Assembly: GCF_918698115.1 (NCBI RefSeq)
Contig: NZ_CAKKLV010000001.1
Location: 450,297 to 514,296 of the forward strand
Source: Peribacillus sp. Bi96
GTDB taxonomy: Bacteria; Bacillota; Bacilli; Bacillales; DSM-1321
Length of the DNA stretch: 64,000 nucleotides
Reading direction: 5' to 3'
Made by a program: the position numbers and the translations under genes. The notes below the pieces were generated by a model. That model saw nothing but the letters and a program-made list of their open reading frames with translations, had not been told where the DNA came from and did no database searches. The first letter of the stretch is position 1. The number at the start of each line of letters is the position of its first letter. Below, in pieces: positions 40,884 through 51,356 of this stretch.

Positions 40884-41100
40884 ATCAAAATAAGAAGATT
40901 GCGTTGATGGAAAAGAGTATCTGTCATTCTCCATAAAAAGCGAACCTGGGATAGTGGAAGCCGGGATATGGATTTACAGGGAAGGGCGTTTCCGGAGCAT
41001 ATTGCTTTGAAAAGAGGCCGTTTTAATAAACGGCAATTAGGGTGGAACCGCGGGTAAACTCTCGTCCCTATGCATTTCGCATAGGGACGGGAGTTTTTTG
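40884..41100 (+). promoter_or_regulatory. T-box riboswitch (glycyl-tRNA sensing) before glyQ
   Basis: The leader holds the T-box consensus AGGGTGGAACCGCGGG at 41039-41054, which pairs with the acceptor end of uncharged tRNA. A strong terminator follows at about 41057-41099 (CTCTCGTCCCTATGC pairing with GCATAGGGACGGGAG, then six T). Upstream sequence with GAGTA resembles the Stem I bulge. Placement before glyQ-glyS indicates response to uncharged tRNA-Gly; I could not assign the specifier codon by eye. Confidence 0.95.
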
Positions 41101-41172
41101 TTTGCAAAAAAGTGTATGAATTCCGTTCCCGAATTTTTCAAAGAGCCGTTTTAAATAACCTGGAGGTGTACG

Positions 41173-42069
41173 ATGAATATTCAAAATATGATTTTAACGT
41201 TACAAAAGCATTGGTCAGAACAGGGCTGCATCTTAATGAATGCTTATGATGTCGAGAAAGGGGCTGGAACGATGAGCCCATATACGTTCCTTAGAGCCAT
41301 TGGACCTGAGCCTTGGAGCGTTGCTTACGTGGAGCCGTCACGCCGTCCGGCAGACGGCCGTTATGGTGAGAATCCTAATCGGCTGTATCAGCATCATCAA
41401 TTCCAAGTGATCATGAAGCCGTCACCAGACAATATCCAAGAATTATATCTGGATTCACTGCGATCATTAGGGATTAATCCGCTTGAACATGATATTCGCT
41501 TTGTAGAGGACAATTGGGAAAATCCATCTCTAGGATGTGCTGGTCTCGGTTGGGAAGTTTGGCTTGATGGTATGGAAATTACACAATTTACATATTTCCA
41601 ACAAGTAGGCGGTCTTGAGTGTAAGCCGGTTTCCGTGGAGATTACATACGGGATCGAACGTCTTGCTTCTTACATTCAAGATAAGGAAAACGTATTTGAC
41701 CTCGAATGGACAGAAGGATTCACAGTACGTGATATTTTTGGACAGCCGGAATATGAGCACTCAAAATATACCTTTGAAACATCGGACCTTGATATGCTGT
41801 TTCAACTTTTCACAATGTATGAAAAGGAGGCACATCGCCAAATGGAAGAAGGGCTTGTACATCCAGCCTATGATTATGTTTTGAAATGCTCACATACTTT
41901 TAACCTTTTGGATGCCAAAGGGGCCATCTCGGTGACGGAAAGAACCGGATATATTGCCCGGTGCCGTAACTTAGCGCGTAAGGTTGCTAAAACCTTCTAT
42001 GAGGAGCGGGAAAAATTAGGCTTCCCGATACTAAAATTGAAAGGGGAGAATACAAATGAGCAAGCGTGA
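41173..42069 (+). CDS. glyQ: Glycine-tRNA ligase alpha subunit
   Basis: Catalytic alpha subunit of the bacterial alpha2-beta2 glycyl-tRNA synthetase. The N-terminus [19 protein letters not shown] and the [19 protein letters not shown] segment are diagnostic, as are [14 protein letters not shown] and [17 protein letters not shown]. Length of 298 residues is standard. GGAGGTG precedes the ATG. Controlled by the upstream T-box; overlaps glyS by 14 bases, giving coupled translation of the two subunits. Confidence 0.98.
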   Translation: MNIQNMILTLQKHWSEQGCILMNAYDVEKGAGTMSPYTFLRAIGPEPWSVAYVEPSRRPADGRYGENPNRLYQHHQFQVIMKPSPDNIQELYLDSLRSLGINPLEHDIRFVEDNWENPSLGCAGLGWEVWLDGMEITQFTYFQQVGGLECKPVSVEITYGIERLASYIQDKENVFDLEWTEGFTVRDIFGQPEYEHSKYTFETSDLDMLFQLFTMYEKEAHRQMEEGLVHPAYDYVLKCSHTFNLLDAKGAISVTERTGYIARCRNLARKVAKTFYEEREKLGFPILKLKGENTNEQA

Positions 42070-44122
42070 TTTGTTATTGGAAATTGGATTGGAAGAGTTG
42101 CCGGCTCGTTTTGTGACAGCATCCATGAAACAGTTGTCAGATAAAGTGCAGAAATGGCTAACGGAAAAAGCGATTGAATTCGGAACGGTTGAAGCTTTTT
42201 CCACACCAAGACGTTTGGCCATATTGGTGAAAGACGTGGAAGCATCGCAAAAGGATATCGAAGAAGAAGCAAAAGGACCGGCTAAGAAAATCGCTTTGGA
42301 TAGCGAAGGCAACTGGTCTAAAGCAGCATTGGGATTCGTCAGGGGTCAAGGGATGACTTCAGAGGATATTTATTTTAAAGAACTTAAGGGTGTTGAATAT
42401 GTCCATGTGAATAAATTCATTAAAGGACAGCCGACAGTTCAGCTTTTGTCTCAGCTTGCTGAAATCATCAGCGGCATGACGTTCCCGAAAAATATGCGTT
42501 GGGCCAATCAAGAGCTCCGCTTCGTCCGGCCGATTAAATGGCTGATTGCCTTGTTCGGTAATGAGGTAGTGCCATTTACCATCGCTGATGTGGAAACGGG
42601 CCGTGAAACGAAGGGACATCGTTTCTTGGGCGATAACGCAATCATCGAAGAGCCGGCACAGTACGAAGAAACATTAAGAAAACAATTTGTCATGGCGGAT
42701 CCTGATAAACGCCGACAAGTTATTTTAGATCAAATTAAAAAGCTTGAGCAGGAAAAAGGCTGGATCATCCCAGTTGATGAAGAACTGCTTGAAGAAGTCA
42801 ATAATTTGGTAGAGTATCCAACGGCGTTATTTGGACATTTTGAAGAAGAATTCCTTGAGCTTCCTGCAGAGGTACTGATCACTTCGATGAAGGAACACCA
42901 ACGTTATTTCCCGGTTAAAGATCAAGACGGCAAATTACTTGCTTTCTTTGTAACGGTGCGTAACGGGGATGATCGTCATTTGGATAAGGTTTCTAAAGGA
43001 AATGAAAAAGTTTTGCGCGCCCGCCTCTCGGATGCAGGATTCTTCTATAAAGAAGATCAGAAAAAAGAGATTTCAGATGCTTTGAAAAAGCTTGACAGCA
43101 TCGTTTATCATGAAGAAATCGGTACGTTGGCCGAGAAAACTGCCCGAGTTACTGCAATGACCGGTGACCTTGCGGATGCTCTGAATTTAAAGGCTGAAAA
43201 AGAAATGGCGCTGCGTGCAGCAGAAATTGCCAAATTTGATTTGGTGAGTAATATGGTTTATGAATTCCCTGAATTGCAAGGTTACATGGGTGAGAAGTAT
43301 GCACTCCTAAAAGGAGAAGCCAAAGAAGTGGCCGCGGCAATCAATGAACACTATATGCCAAGACATGCGGATGACGATGTGCCGCCTTCAGTCATTGGAG
43401 CGGTTGTTAGTTTAGCTGAAAAAATGGATACTTTGGCGTCATTCTTTGCTATTGGTGTCATACCGACAGGTTCCCAGGATCCATATGCTTTAAGAAGGCA
43501 GGCGAGTGGTGTCGTTCAAATTCTAGCCGAGAAGAAATGGAATATTTCTTTAGAAGAGCTTATTGTTTTAGGCCTTAAGGGACTTGAATCAAAGAACATC
43601 TTAAAACGCGATCTTGAGGAAGTTAAAGCGGATATGTTCACTTTCTTTAAAGCCCGGGTCAAGCATTTACTACAAGAACAGCAGATCCGTTACGATTTGA
43701 TTGACGCAGTTCTGTTCAATGAGATCGGTTTTATTCACTCTATCGTAGAACGTGCACACGTCTTGGATGCGAAAAAAGACGAAGCAGGTTTTAAAGAAAG
43801 CCTGGAAGCTTTAAGTCGGGTCATGAACATTGCCGTAAAGTGTGACAATAAAGTGTCAGTGGATTCAAATGCTTTTGAAAATGATCAAGAAAAAGCGCTA
43901 TACGAAAAATATCAAGATATAGCAAAGCGTTATACTGAAACTAAAATTGAGAATGAACGGTTTGAACTGCTTATTTCACTCCAATCGGAAATCGAGTCCT
44001 ATTTCGAGAATACAATGGTCATGGCAGATGATGAAGCAATCCGTAATAACCGTTTATCCCTTATGAAGGAAATAAGTGATTTGGTTGCAGGTTTTGCAGC
44101 CATGAACAAAATCATCCTTTAA
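42056..44122 (+). CDS. glyS: Glycine-tRNA ligase beta subunit
   Basis: The beta subunit binds tRNA-Gly and completes the synthetase. It starts [15 protein letters not shown] after a short lead, contains [31 protein letters not shown], and ends in a DALR-like anticodon-binding region. An HD-like central domain includes [17 protein letters not shown]. The 688-residue length is normal. A terminator follows. Confidence 0.98.
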   Translation: MSKRDLLLEIGLEELPARFVTASMKQLSDKVQKWLTEKAIEFGTVEAFSTPRRLAILVKDVEASQKDIEEEAKGPAKKIALDSEGNWSKAALGFVRGQGMTSEDIYFKELKGVEYVHVNKFIKGQPTVQLLSQLAEIISGMTFPKNMRWANQELRFVRPIKWLIALFGNEVVPFTIADVETGRETKGHRFLGDNAIIEEPAQYEETLRKQFVMADPDKRRQVILDQIKKLEQEKGWIIPVDEELLEEVNNLVEYPTALFGHFEEEFLELPAEVLITSMKEHQRYFPVKDQDGKLLAFFVTVRNGDDRHLDKVSKGNEKVLRARLSDAGFFYKEDQKKEISDALKKLDSIVYHEEIGTLAEKTARVTAMTGDLADALNLKAEKEMALRAAEIAKFDLVSNMVYEFPELQGYMGEKYALLKGEAKEVAAAINEHYMPRHADDDVPPSVIGAVVSLAEKMDTLASFFAIGVIPTGSQDPYALRRQASGVVQILAEKKWNISLEELIVLGLKGLESKNILKRDLEEVKADMFTFFKARVKHLLQEQQIRYDLIDAVLFNEIGFIHSIVERAHVLDAKKDEAGFKESLEALSRVMNIAVKCDNKVSVDSNAFENDQEKALYEKYQDIAKRYTETKIENERFELLISLQSEIESYFENTMVMADDEAIRNNRLSLMKEISDLVAGFAAMNKIIL

Positions 44123-44140
44123 TAATTGAAGGGTGTCTGA

Positions 44141-44176
44141 AAATCGGAAACCCTCTAAATAAGGGTTTCCGATTTC
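44141..44176 (+). terminator. Terminator after glyS
   Basis: AAATCGGAAACCCT at 44141-44154 pairs perfectly with AGGGTTTCCGATTT at 44162-44175; the T tract is short. Confidence 0.8.
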
Positions 44177-44286
44177 TTAAACAGATAAAATCGTTAATCA
44201 ATAGGACAAACATGCCTTTATTACATATTTAGTATATAATTATTAAATGAAAAACTTTTGTTACTTTACTCTGCGAAAGCAGTGGG

Positions 44287-44925
44287 GTGGTGATTATAAT
44301 CCAATTAAATAAGCGTCAGGAACTCATTTTACAAATTGTTAAAGAGAACGGTCCGATTACTGGAGAACATATTGCCGATAGATTGAATCTTACAAGGGCG
44401 ACTCTTCGTCCTGATCTAGCCATTTTAACGATGGCAGGTTTTCTGGATGCAAGACCCCGTGTGGGATATTTTTATACAGGCAGGTCAGGAACTCAGCTTT
44501 TGACGGACAGCCTAAACCATCTTTATGTACGTGACTACCAATCTATTCCTGTCGTTGTTGACGAGGGCATTTCCGTATATGATGCGATCGTCATGATGTT
44601 TTTAGAAGATGTAGGGACCATGTTTGTTGTCGATAAGCATGCCTTGCTCGTTGGTGTCTTATCAAGGAAAGACTTGTTACGTGCGAGCATCGGGAAGCAA
44701 GAGCTTAACTCCATTCCAGTCAATATCATCATGACTAGAATGCCCAATATTACAATGTGTTCAAAAGAAGACCTTTTGATTGATGTTGCCAAAAAATTGA
44801 TCGATAAACAAATCGACTCATTACCGGTCGTAAAAGAAACAGAAAAGGGCTATGAAGTGATCGGAAGAATTACAAAAACCAATATAACGAAAGCATTCGT
44901 AGCTTTGGCTGATGAAGGCTATTAG
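44287..44925 (+). CDS. ccpN: CBS-domain transcriptional repressor CcpN
   Basis: Repressor of gluconeogenic genes (gapB, pckA) in B. subtilis when glucose is present. An N-terminal winged helix includes [23 protein letters not shown] and [15 protein letters not shown]. Two CBS domains follow (about residues 75-205), which bind adenine nucleotides. Two tandem GTG codons (44287, 44290) are possible starts; the GGGGTGG at 44284-44290 overlaps them, so the true start could be a rarer codon a few bases downstream. It is followed and overlapped by ppsR. Confidence 0.94.
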   Translation: MVIIIQLNKRQELILQIVKENGPITGEHIADRLNLTRATLRPDLAILTMAGFLDARPRVGYFYTGRSGTQLLTDSLNHLYVRDYQSIPVVVDEGISVYDAIVMMFLEDVGTMFVVDKHALLVGVLSRKDLLRASIGKQELNSIPVNIIMTRMPNITMCSKEDLLIDVAKKLIDKQIDSLPVVKETEKGYEVIGRITKTNITKAFVALADEGY

Positions 44926-44941
44926 GGGGCTTGCAAAAGGA

Positions 44942-45763
44942 ATGACGGAGAATATGAACGGTTCTATTATATATGTTGTATCGGATTCAGTAGGGGAAAC
45001 AGCGGAATTGGTTACAAAAGCGGCTGCAAGCCAGTTCTCGGGGTCTGCTTTTTCCATAAAGCGAATACCGTATATTGAAGATGAACAAAACGTGGATGAA
45101 GTGATTTCACTGGCTAAATTAGATGGGGCAATCATTGCGTATACCCTTGTTAAGCCAGCTATTAGAGCGTATATGAAAGCACAGGTGGAAAAAGAAAACC
45201 TGTCTGCTTATGACATTTTAGGGCCGCTCATGGACATCCTTCAGGAAAGAGCACCAAAAGGACCGCTTAATGAACCTGGTCTGGTAAGAAAGCTGGATGA
45301 TGATTATTTCAAACGAGTTGAAGCCATTGAATTTGCTGTAAAATATGATGATGGACGGGACCCTAGAGGGATTTTACGTGCAGATATCGTCCTTGTGGGT
45401 GTTTCGCGCACTTCAAAAACACCTCTTTCACAGTATTTAGCCCACAAACGTTATAAAGTGGCCAATGTACCTTTAGTGCCTGAGGTGGAACCGCCAGAAG
45501 AGCTTTTCCTTGTTCCTCCTGAAAAATGCATTGGTTTAAAGATCAGTCCGGAAAAGTTGAACCATATTCGCAAAGAACGGTTAAAGTCACTGGGGCTTAA
45601 TGATCATGCGATTTACGCAAATGTGGAGCGAATTAAGGAAGAATTGACATACTTTGATACAATCATATCTAGATTGAACTGTCCTATTATTGATGTAACG
45701 AATAAAGCTGTGGAAGAAACAGCCAATTTGATCATCAATATCCTTCAAAACAAAGATCGTTGA
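44942..45763 (+). CDS. ppsR: Pyruvate, phosphate dikinase regulatory protein
   Basis: DUF299 bifunctional kinase/pyrophosphorylase that, in other bacteria, turns PPDK or PEP synthase off and on through an active-site threonine (YqfL in B. subtilis, where it modulates CcpN). [13 protein letters not shown] forms the N-terminus and the P-loop-like [15 protein letters not shown] is diagnostic. I chose the ATG at 44942; an ATG at 44954 is also plausible. No PPDK gene is in this window. Confidence 0.93.
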   Translation: MTENMNGSIIYVVSDSVGETAELVTKAAASQFSGSAFSIKRIPYIEDEQNVDEVISLAKLDGAIIAYTLVKPAIRAYMKAQVEKENLSAYDILGPLMDILQERAPKGPLNEPGLVRKLDDDYFKRVEAIEFAVKYDDGRDPRGILRADIVLVGVSRTSKTPLSQYLAHKRYKVANVPLVPEVEPPEELFLVPPEKCIGLKISPEKLNHIRKERLKSLGLNDHAIYANVERIKEELTYFDTIISRLNCPIIDVTNKAVEETANLIINILQNKDR

Positions 45764-46267
45764 TGGATGTTTTTTTATTTTATTCTTACAATTAAGGCAA
45801 ACAAAAATGTGAGCTAGACACTTTATGTGTCAGCTCACATTTTAATGCTAAGGTCCTTTTGGTAAATAGCGAACAAAATTAGAAATAATTACATATGATT
45901 CCACCTCATTTCCAAATGAAAACCCATTGATTTGCATGAAAACACCATCGGAATTTAAATGTTGGCATCTTCTAATCAAATAGACTATAATAAAAAATTG
46001 TGAGAAAAAAGTAATCTTAAGGTTTAGACTTAATTAATAAGGAATAAACTAAAGGTTAATGAGATGTCAAGGTTTTTATCATAAAAATAATTCGACATGT
46101 TCCGTATAATTTTAAATGAGCCGCATCTGATTCAAGAAAAAGCAGCAATTTCACTTAAATATGAGATATATTCTTTGAAGAATAATGTTGGCTCTTTTTG
46201 AAAAGTTCTCTGAACCAATGCTTAAAATTCATGATATCTTCATAAAATTTAGGGGAGAAAAAGGATT
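45764..46267 (+). other. AT-rich intergenic region between ppsR and yqxD
   Basis: About 500 bases with a strong hairpin at the start and no supported gene after it. The sequence from about 45850 to 46250 is AT-rich with no reading frame of useful length and no repeat that I can define. A TATAAT-like hexamer occurs near 46106 without a good -35. It separates the ccpN-ppsR unit from the yqxD-dnaG-sigA operon and may carry that operon's promoters. Confidence 0.6.
45804..45844 (+). terminator. Terminator after ppsR
   Basis: AAAATGTGAGCT at 45804-45815 pairs perfectly with AGCTCACATTTT at 45832-45843, with inner GACAC/GTGTC pairing; it may act in both directions. Confidence 0.88.
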
Positions 46268-46747
46268 ATGCAGAAAGATGTAGAATTTAAAGGTATGAAT
46301 AAACCTACCATACATGTCGATGCCGATGCATGTCCGGTGAAAGACGAGATCCTTCATTGTGCACGAATACACGATGTCGAAGTCTGTTTTGTTGCATCAT
46401 ACAAAAATATGATGAATAACCCTGAAGGAAAATGGGTGTATGTCGATGCAGACAAAGAAGCGGCTGATCTTTATATAGTTAATTCAGTAAAAAAGGGTGA
46501 TATTGTCGTTACTGCAGATATTGGGTTGGCTGGAACCCTACTTCCAAAAAGCGTTTATGTTCTTTCACCAAGGGGAAAAGAATACACTGACGAGAATATT
46601 TTCATGCTCTTGGATATGCGTTATCAATCGGCGAAACTCCGCAGACAGGGTAAACATACGAAGGGGCCGAAAGCATTCACAAAGGAAGATCGTACATGTT
46701 TTACAAATAAACTTTTGAAAACTTTGTCGAACATTGCAGGGAATTAG
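46268..46747 (+). CDS. yqxD: UPF0178 (YaiI/YqxD) family protein
   Basis: A 159-residue PIN-like fold protein of unknown function. The family signature VDADACPVKDEIL lies at about residues 17-29, and VVTADIGLAGTLL and LSPRGKEYT are conserved. In B. subtilis yqxD lies directly before dnaG and sigA, as here. AGGGGAG precedes the ATG, with an A-rich spacer. Confidence 0.94.
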   Translation: MQKDVEFKGMNKPTIHVDADACPVKDEILHCARIHDVEVCFVASYKNMMNNPEGKWVYVDADKEAADLYIVNSVKKGDIVVTADIGLAGTLLPKSVYVLSPRGKEYTDENIFMLLDMRYQSAKLRRQGKHTKGPKAFTKEDRTCFTNKLLKTLSNIAGN

Positions 46748-46795
46748 GAATCTGTATCGAATTAGAAACTATCACCAATATAGCAAGGTGGAAAA

Positions 46796-48604
46796 ATGAT
46801 AAATGGCCGTATAGAAGATGAAAAAATTAACCAAATTCGCGAAGCTGTAGACATTGTTGATTTAATTGGAGAGTATGTCCAGCTGAAGAAACAAGGGCGC
46901 AATTACTTTGGCCTTTGTCCTTTTCATGGTGAAAACTCGCCCTCATTTTCCGTTTCAACGGAAAAACAAATCTTTCACTGTTTTGGTTGTGGGGCAGGCG
47001 GAAATATTTTTACCTTCTTAATGGATATAGAAGGCTATAATTTTGTGGAATCTGCAAAAGTTTTAGCTGAAAAAGGAAATGTTCCTTTGGATGTTGAAAT
47101 TAATAAAGATTCCAAGCGTTCTAACATGCCTGCTGGCTCGCAGCAAATGGTTGAAGCCCACGACCTGCTGCGGAAATTTTATCATCACCTCCTCGTTAAT
47201 ACGAAGGAAGGTCAGGATGCTCTCGAATATTTACTTAAACGAGGGTTTACTGAAGAGACGATAGAAAAGTTCCAAATTGGTTATTCGTTGGATTCATGGG
47301 ACTTCGTTTCCAAGTTTCTTTTAAAACGTGGTTTTCCACCGGAATATATGGAGCAGGCAGGGCTTATAATTTTCAGGGAAAAAGACGAGTCATATTTTGA
47401 CCGTTTCAGAAATAGAGTCATGTTTCCAATTATGGATCATCAAGGAAATACGATTGCGTTCTCAGGCAGAGCGATGGGGGACGATGAGCCCAAATATTTG
47501 AATAGTCCTGAAACGCCAATCTTTAATAAAAGTAAAACTCTATATAATTTTCATCATGCAAGACCTCACATACGTAAGAAAGAACAAGTCGTCATTTTTG
47601 AAGGCTTTGCCGATTGTATTTCAGCTGTGCGTGCCGGTGTTGAGAATTCAGTCGCTACGATGGGGACTGCCTTGACGGATCAGCATATCCAGCTATTAAA
47701 AAGAAATACTGACCAGATACTTATTTGCTACGATTCGGACTCTGCGGGATTGAACGCTGCCAATCGTGCTGTTAATATGTTGCAGGACCACGACTTTTCA
47801 GTGAAGGTCGCTCTCATGCCTGATAACTTGGACCCCGATGACTACATAAAGGAATTCGGTGAAAAAAGCTTTGTTTCTGAAGTAATAGGGGCCAGTTTAA
47901 CCTACATGGCATTCAAAATGCATTATTTGCGCCGAGGGAAAAATGTAAATAATGAAGGAGATCGAATTCAATATATCGAAGAAGTCCTTAAAGAAATTTC
48001 GCGATTGCCCAATGCAGTGGAGAGGGACCATTATCTGCGGCAGTTATCATCTGAATTTTCCCTGTCATTGGATGCGCTGGAGCAGCAGCAGCGACAAGTG
48101 TTCTTTACAGAACGTAAGAAGGGAACACTGCCGCAGCCTGCAGCCCAAAAGAAAATGGAACTGCAATATGAGCATAAATTAAAGCCTGCTCATCATAATG
48201 CTGAAACGAAGTTGATTGCCCATATGCTTAAAAGCAGGGACATGACTTTCAAGATTCAGCAGTTGCTTGGGCAAACGGTCTTTCATGTAGACGAACATCA
48301 GGCAATCATCACCTATTTATATGCGTTCTATGAAGATGGACACGAACCGGATACAAGCTTTTTCCTTACTTATTTACCGGATCCAAACTTGAGAAGGATC
48401 GTTTCGGAAATAGAAATGATGTCAGTGAATGAGGAAGTTACCGATAAAGAACTGACCGATTGTATAAATCAAGTGTTGAAATATGAAAAATTGTTAAAGA
48501 TAAAAGAAAAACAAGTCGAAGAAAAAGATGCAGTGAGACGAAGTGATTATGTCACTGCTGCAAAAATTGCCATGGAAATCATTAAATTGCGTAAAATGTT
48601 GTAG
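46796..48604 (+). CDS. dnaG: DNA primase DnaG
   Basis: Synthesises RNA primers at the replication fork. The N-terminal zinc-binding domain shows CPFHGENSPSFSVS and FHCFGCGAGG. The TOPRIM core has IFEGFADCISA with catalytic Glu and DSDSAG with the acidic pair. The C-terminal helicase-interacting domain completes 602 residues. The upstream gap to yqxD is 48 bases. It is the middle gene of the macromolecular synthesis operon before sigA. Confidence 0.98.
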   Translation: MINGRIEDEKINQIREAVDIVDLIGEYVQLKKQGRNYFGLCPFHGENSPSFSVSTEKQIFHCFGCGAGGNIFTFLMDIEGYNFVESAKVLAEKGNVPLDVEINKDSKRSNMPAGSQQMVEAHDLLRKFYHHLLVNTKEGQDALEYLLKRGFTEETIEKFQIGYSLDSWDFVSKFLLKRGFPPEYMEQAGLIIFREKDESYFDRFRNRVMFPIMDHQGNTIAFSGRAMGDDEPKYLNSPETPIFNKSKTLYNFHHARPHIRKKEQVVIFEGFADCISAVRAGVENSVATMGTALTDQHIQLLKRNTDQILICYDSDSAGLNAANRAVNMLQDHDFSVKVALMPDNLDPDDYIKEFGEKSFVSEVIGASLTYMAFKMHYLRRGKNVNNEGDRIQYIEEVLKEISRLPNAVERDHYLRQLSSEFSLSLDALEQQQRQVFFTERKKGTLPQPAAQKKMELQYEHKLKPAHHNAETKLIAHMLKSRDMTFKIQQLLGQTVFHVDEHQAIITYLYAFYEDGHEPDTSFFLTYLPDPNLRRIVSEIEMMSVNEEVTDKELTDCINQVLKYEKLLKIKEKQVEEKDAVRRSDYVTAAKIAMEIIKLRKML

Positions 48605-48639
48605 TTGTTTAGGTGTAAGTCCTGGAAGGAGGGGAACTA

Positions 48640-49773
48640 ATGGCTGAAAAACCAGCACGTTCCAAACAAGTTGATAATGAATTTAGCCTTGAACAGGTGA
48701 AAGAAAAATTAATAGAGCTAGGTAAAAAACGAGGCTCTTTAACTTTAGAAAAAATCGCTGAAATGATTGGCGGTTTTGAGTTAGATTCCGATCAAATGGA
48801 TGAGTTCTATGAGGTGTTAGCAGAAAACGGAGTCGAAATTCTCACGGATGGTGAGGAAGACGATGATGAAGATGATCCAGATGAAAAGAAACTTGCAAAA
48901 GAAGAAGAGTTTGACTTAAATGATTTAAGTGTTCCTCCTGGTGTTAAGATTAATGATCCTGTCCGTATGTATTTAAAGGAAATAGGTCGCGTTGACCTAT
49001 TATCGGCAGAGGAAGAAATCTCTCTGGCGACGCGAATTGAAGATGGAGATGAAGAAGCGAAACGCCGTTTAGCTGAAGCCAATCTACGTCTAGTTGTCAG
49101 TATTGCCAAACGCTATGTCGGACGGGGTATGCTTTTCCTTGATTTGATTCAAGAAGGTAATATGGGTCTGATCAAAGCGGTAGAAAAATTCGATTACCGT
49201 AAAGGGTTCAAATTTAGTACCTATGCAACATGGTGGATTCGCCAAGCCATAACCCGTGCCATTGCCGACCAAGCAAGAACGATAAGGATACCGGTGCATA
49301 TGGTGGAAACCATCAATAAATTGATCCGTGTCCAAAGACAGCTTCTTCAGGATTTAGGACGTGAACCTTCGCCAGAAGAGATTGCAGAAGATATGGACTT
49401 AACTCCTGAAAAAGTTCGTGAAATTCTGAAAATAGCTCAGGAGCCTGTTTCCTTGGAAACGCCAATAGGTGAAGAAGATGATTCCCATTTAGGTGATTTC
49501 ATTGAAGATCAGGATGCTACTTCCCCATCAGAACATGCAGCATATGAACTATTGAAAGAACAGCTTGAAGACGTATTGGATACACTGACAGACCGTGAAG
49601 AAAACGTCTTGAGACTCCGCTTTGGACTTGATGATGGCCGTACACGGACGCTTGAAGAGGTCGGTAAAGTGTTTGGGGTAACCCGCGAGCGTATCCGTCA
49701 AATCGAAGCGAAAGCGTTGCGGAAGCTAAGACACCCAAGCCGCAGCAAGCGCTTGAAAGATTTCTTAGAATAA
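48640..49773 (+). CDS. sigA: RNA polymerase primary sigma factor SigA
   Basis: Housekeeping sigma factor of 377 residues. Region 1.1 is followed by a very acidic stretch (about residues 72-95). Region 1.2/2.1 begins near [11 protein letters not shown], region 2.3/2.4 includes [17 protein letters not shown], and region 4.2 is [30 protein letters not shown] precedes the ATG. It terminates the yqxD-dnaG-sigA unit, which links replication and transcription capacity. Confidence 0.99.
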   Translation: MAEKPARSKQVDNEFSLEQVKEKLIELGKKRGSLTLEKIAEMIGGFELDSDQMDEFYEVLAENGVEILTDGEEDDDEDDPDEKKLAKEEEFDLNDLSVPPGVKINDPVRMYLKEIGRVDLLSAEEEISLATRIEDGDEEAKRRLAEANLRLVVSIAKRYVGRGMLFLDLIQEGNMGLIKAVEKFDYRKGFKFSTYATWWIRQAITRAIADQARTIRIPVHMVETINKLIRVQRQLLQDLGREPSPEEIAEDMDLTPEKVREILKIAQEPVSLETPIGEEDDSHLGDFIEDQDATSPSEHAAYELLKEQLEDVLDTLTDREENVLRLRFGLDDGRTRTLEEVGKVFGVTRERIRQIEAKALRKLRHPSRSKRLKDFLE

Positions 49774-49792
49774 AATATATATGCCCTTCACA

Positions 49793-49838
49793 GAGCCCTC
49801 TTTGAATGCCCAGCGTTCGGGAGCGGCTTTTTTTTTTA
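49793..49838 (+). terminator. Likely terminator after sigA
   Basis: Imperfect hairpin with AGCC...CTC paired to GAG...GGCT, followed by a run of nine T. Confidence 0.6.
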
Positions 49839-50005
49839 CACTTGGATGTAAAAATATCCTTGTTACAACAATATTTATACAGATATCTATTTAATGGAGA
49901 TGTAGATCACTGTAACTAAGTTTCTCTGTTAACCACCAACCAACCGTAAAAAGCGGCTAAAAGCCGTTACTCATAAGAACAGATCGGCATGAGGATGTGA
50001 AATTC

Positions 50006-50533
50006 ATGGATGAGATGCGAAAGAAAATTATCATTCAAGAAATAAACGCCTGGAAGGAAAGTCGTATGCTTCCTGAGCAATATTGTAATTACCTGCTTGC
50101 ATTATACTGTCAAGGCGAATTACCGCCAACAAGTTCGCCTAAAACCGGAAATGATAAAAAAGATATTCTTACCGGGCTGTTAATTGGAGCCCTTTTTGCA
50201 TTTATTGTATTTTTGAATTATTTTACTGAAATACCCATAAGAATGCAAATGCTTGTGACAACTATTTCAATCATTGTCTTTGGGCTAGCGGCCCGCAGCT
50301 TAATGGGCAGGAAAGTCATCTTTCAAATGGCCTTGATGGGAATGGCGCTATCATTGCTTTTATTAACAGTCAGTTTGGCTGAAATAATAGCACCCGGAAA
50401 CTTAAATATCCTTTATGTTTTCTTGTTTATTAATTGCGGTCTATGGATTTTGATCGGCAAAAAACTTAAGTTGCTCCATTTTTCCATAGCAGGAGCCCTG
50501 GGAGCTGTTGTCACTGTCTACTTTTTTTTATAG
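50006..50533 (+). CDS. Uncharacterised multi-spanning membrane protein
   Basis: A 175-residue protein between sigA and cccA that I do not recognise. The first 45 residues are soluble and contain WKESRMLPEQYCNYLLALYC, which looks like a conserved helical motif. Five or six hydrophobic segments follow (about 53-72, 77-95, 104-121, 128-145 and 150-175). No catalytic motif is visible. The ATG at 50006 has GAGG upstream; a GTG at 49997 overlaps that site. It is probably a small integral membrane protein of unknown role. Confidence 0.8.
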   Translation: MDEMRKKIIIQEINAWKESRMLPEQYCNYLLALYCQGELPPTSSPKTGNDKKDILTGLLIGALFAFIVFLNYFTEIPIRMQMLVTTISIIVFGLAARSLMGRKVIFQMALMGMALSLLLLTVSLAEIIAPGNLNILYVFLFINCGLWILIGKKLKLLHFSIAGALGAVVTVYFFL

Positions 50534-50631
50534 TAATCAATGGTCACTCTAGCGGTTTTAAATAGAAGATTTAGGGTATTATTAAAAATATGTAATAAAA
50601 AGTAAAATCATTTGGAAATATACTTAAATTT

Positions 50632-50659
50632 TTGACAATTTTAAGAAATTATATAATAT
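50632..50659 (+). promoter_or_regulatory. Candidate promoter upstream of cccA
   Basis: TTGACA at 50632-50637 with TAATAT at 50654-50659 (16-bp spacer). A perfect 12-bp inverted repeat lies just downstream (50675-50702). Confidence 0.5.
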
Positions 50660-50674
50660 CTTCTATTTTTGGGC

Positions 50675-50702
50675 TTTTACTTGAAACTCTTTTCAAGTAA
50701 AA
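50675..50702. repeat. Perfect inverted repeat in the cccA leader
   Basis: TTTTACTTGAAA, CTCT loop, TTTCAAGTAAAA: 12 matched bases. There is no T tract after it, so it is not a classical terminator. It lies about 70 bases before the cccA start. Confidence 0.8.
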
Positions 50703-50771
50703 TAATATATAGCTGTTTGTATATAATATTAAATATGGTAAGTTTAGGTTCTACATAGGGGAGGAAATTCT

Positions 50772-51140
50772 ATGAATCGAAATCCAGTAATGCCTTTTAT
50801 TATTATCATGGTTTTTGGTATTGGACTTATGTTTTTACTTTCGTTTAAAGGTTTGGGTGATGCCAAGGATCTTGCTAAGGAAAAAGAGGGTGGCGGAAAA
50901 ACAGAGGAAACGGAAAGTGCCTCTGCTTCACCTGAGGACATCTATAAGCAAAACTGTATCTCCTGTCACGGTAACGCCTATCAAGGCGGTGTCGGACCAG
51001 CTCTGAAGGGAGTTGGCGATCGACTGTCGGTGGACGAGGTTAAAAACGTGATCACGAATGGACGAGGCGCCATGCCATCTGGCTTAGTCGAAGAACAAAA
51101 CATTGACGCCATGGCAGAATATATTCATGGACTGAAATAA
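50772..51140 (+). CDS. cccA: Membrane-anchored cytochrome c550
   Basis: Small c-type cytochrome of 122 residues that carries electrons at the outer face of the membrane. An N-terminal membrane anchor (about residues 7-24) is followed by a Glu/Lys/Ser-rich linker and a heme domain with CISCH (heme attachment, about residues 61-65). The Met ligand is in GRGAMPSGL. GGGGAGG precedes the ATG. A terminator follows. Confidence 0.96.
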   Translation: MNRNPVMPFIIIMVFGIGLMFLLSFKGLGDAKDLAKEKEGGGKTEETESASASPEDIYKQNCISCHGNAYQGGVGPALKGVGDRLSVDEVKNVITNGRGAMPSGLVEEQNIDAMAEYIHGLK

Positions 51141-51145
51141 TGATG

Positions 51146-51198
51146 AAAACTGACTCAAGTAATCGTTGGAAGGCGAGCTTTTGAGTCAGTTTTTCTTT
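51146..51198 (+). terminator. Terminator after cccA
   Basis: AAAACTGACTCAA at 51146-51158 pairs with TTGAGTCAGTTTT at 51181-51193, followed by a T-rich tract. Confidence 0.9.
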
Positions 51199-51356
51199 TA
51201 TTCGGAAAAGGAAAGGTTCCAGATGGAAGTTTCCTTTTGTATAGTGATAGGGAGAGCATATTTCTCCTTTCTGTAATTTTTCGATTGAACTTGTTATAAT
51301 CGAATGGGAAACTAATTAAAAGGAAGACATTATTTGAAATAAGAGAGTTGATAAAT

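Noticed and set aside
45850..46260. A small RNA or small gene in the ppsR-yqxD gap
   Set aside because: Apart from the terminator at the start the region is AT-rich without a consistent promoter, terminator or reading frame.
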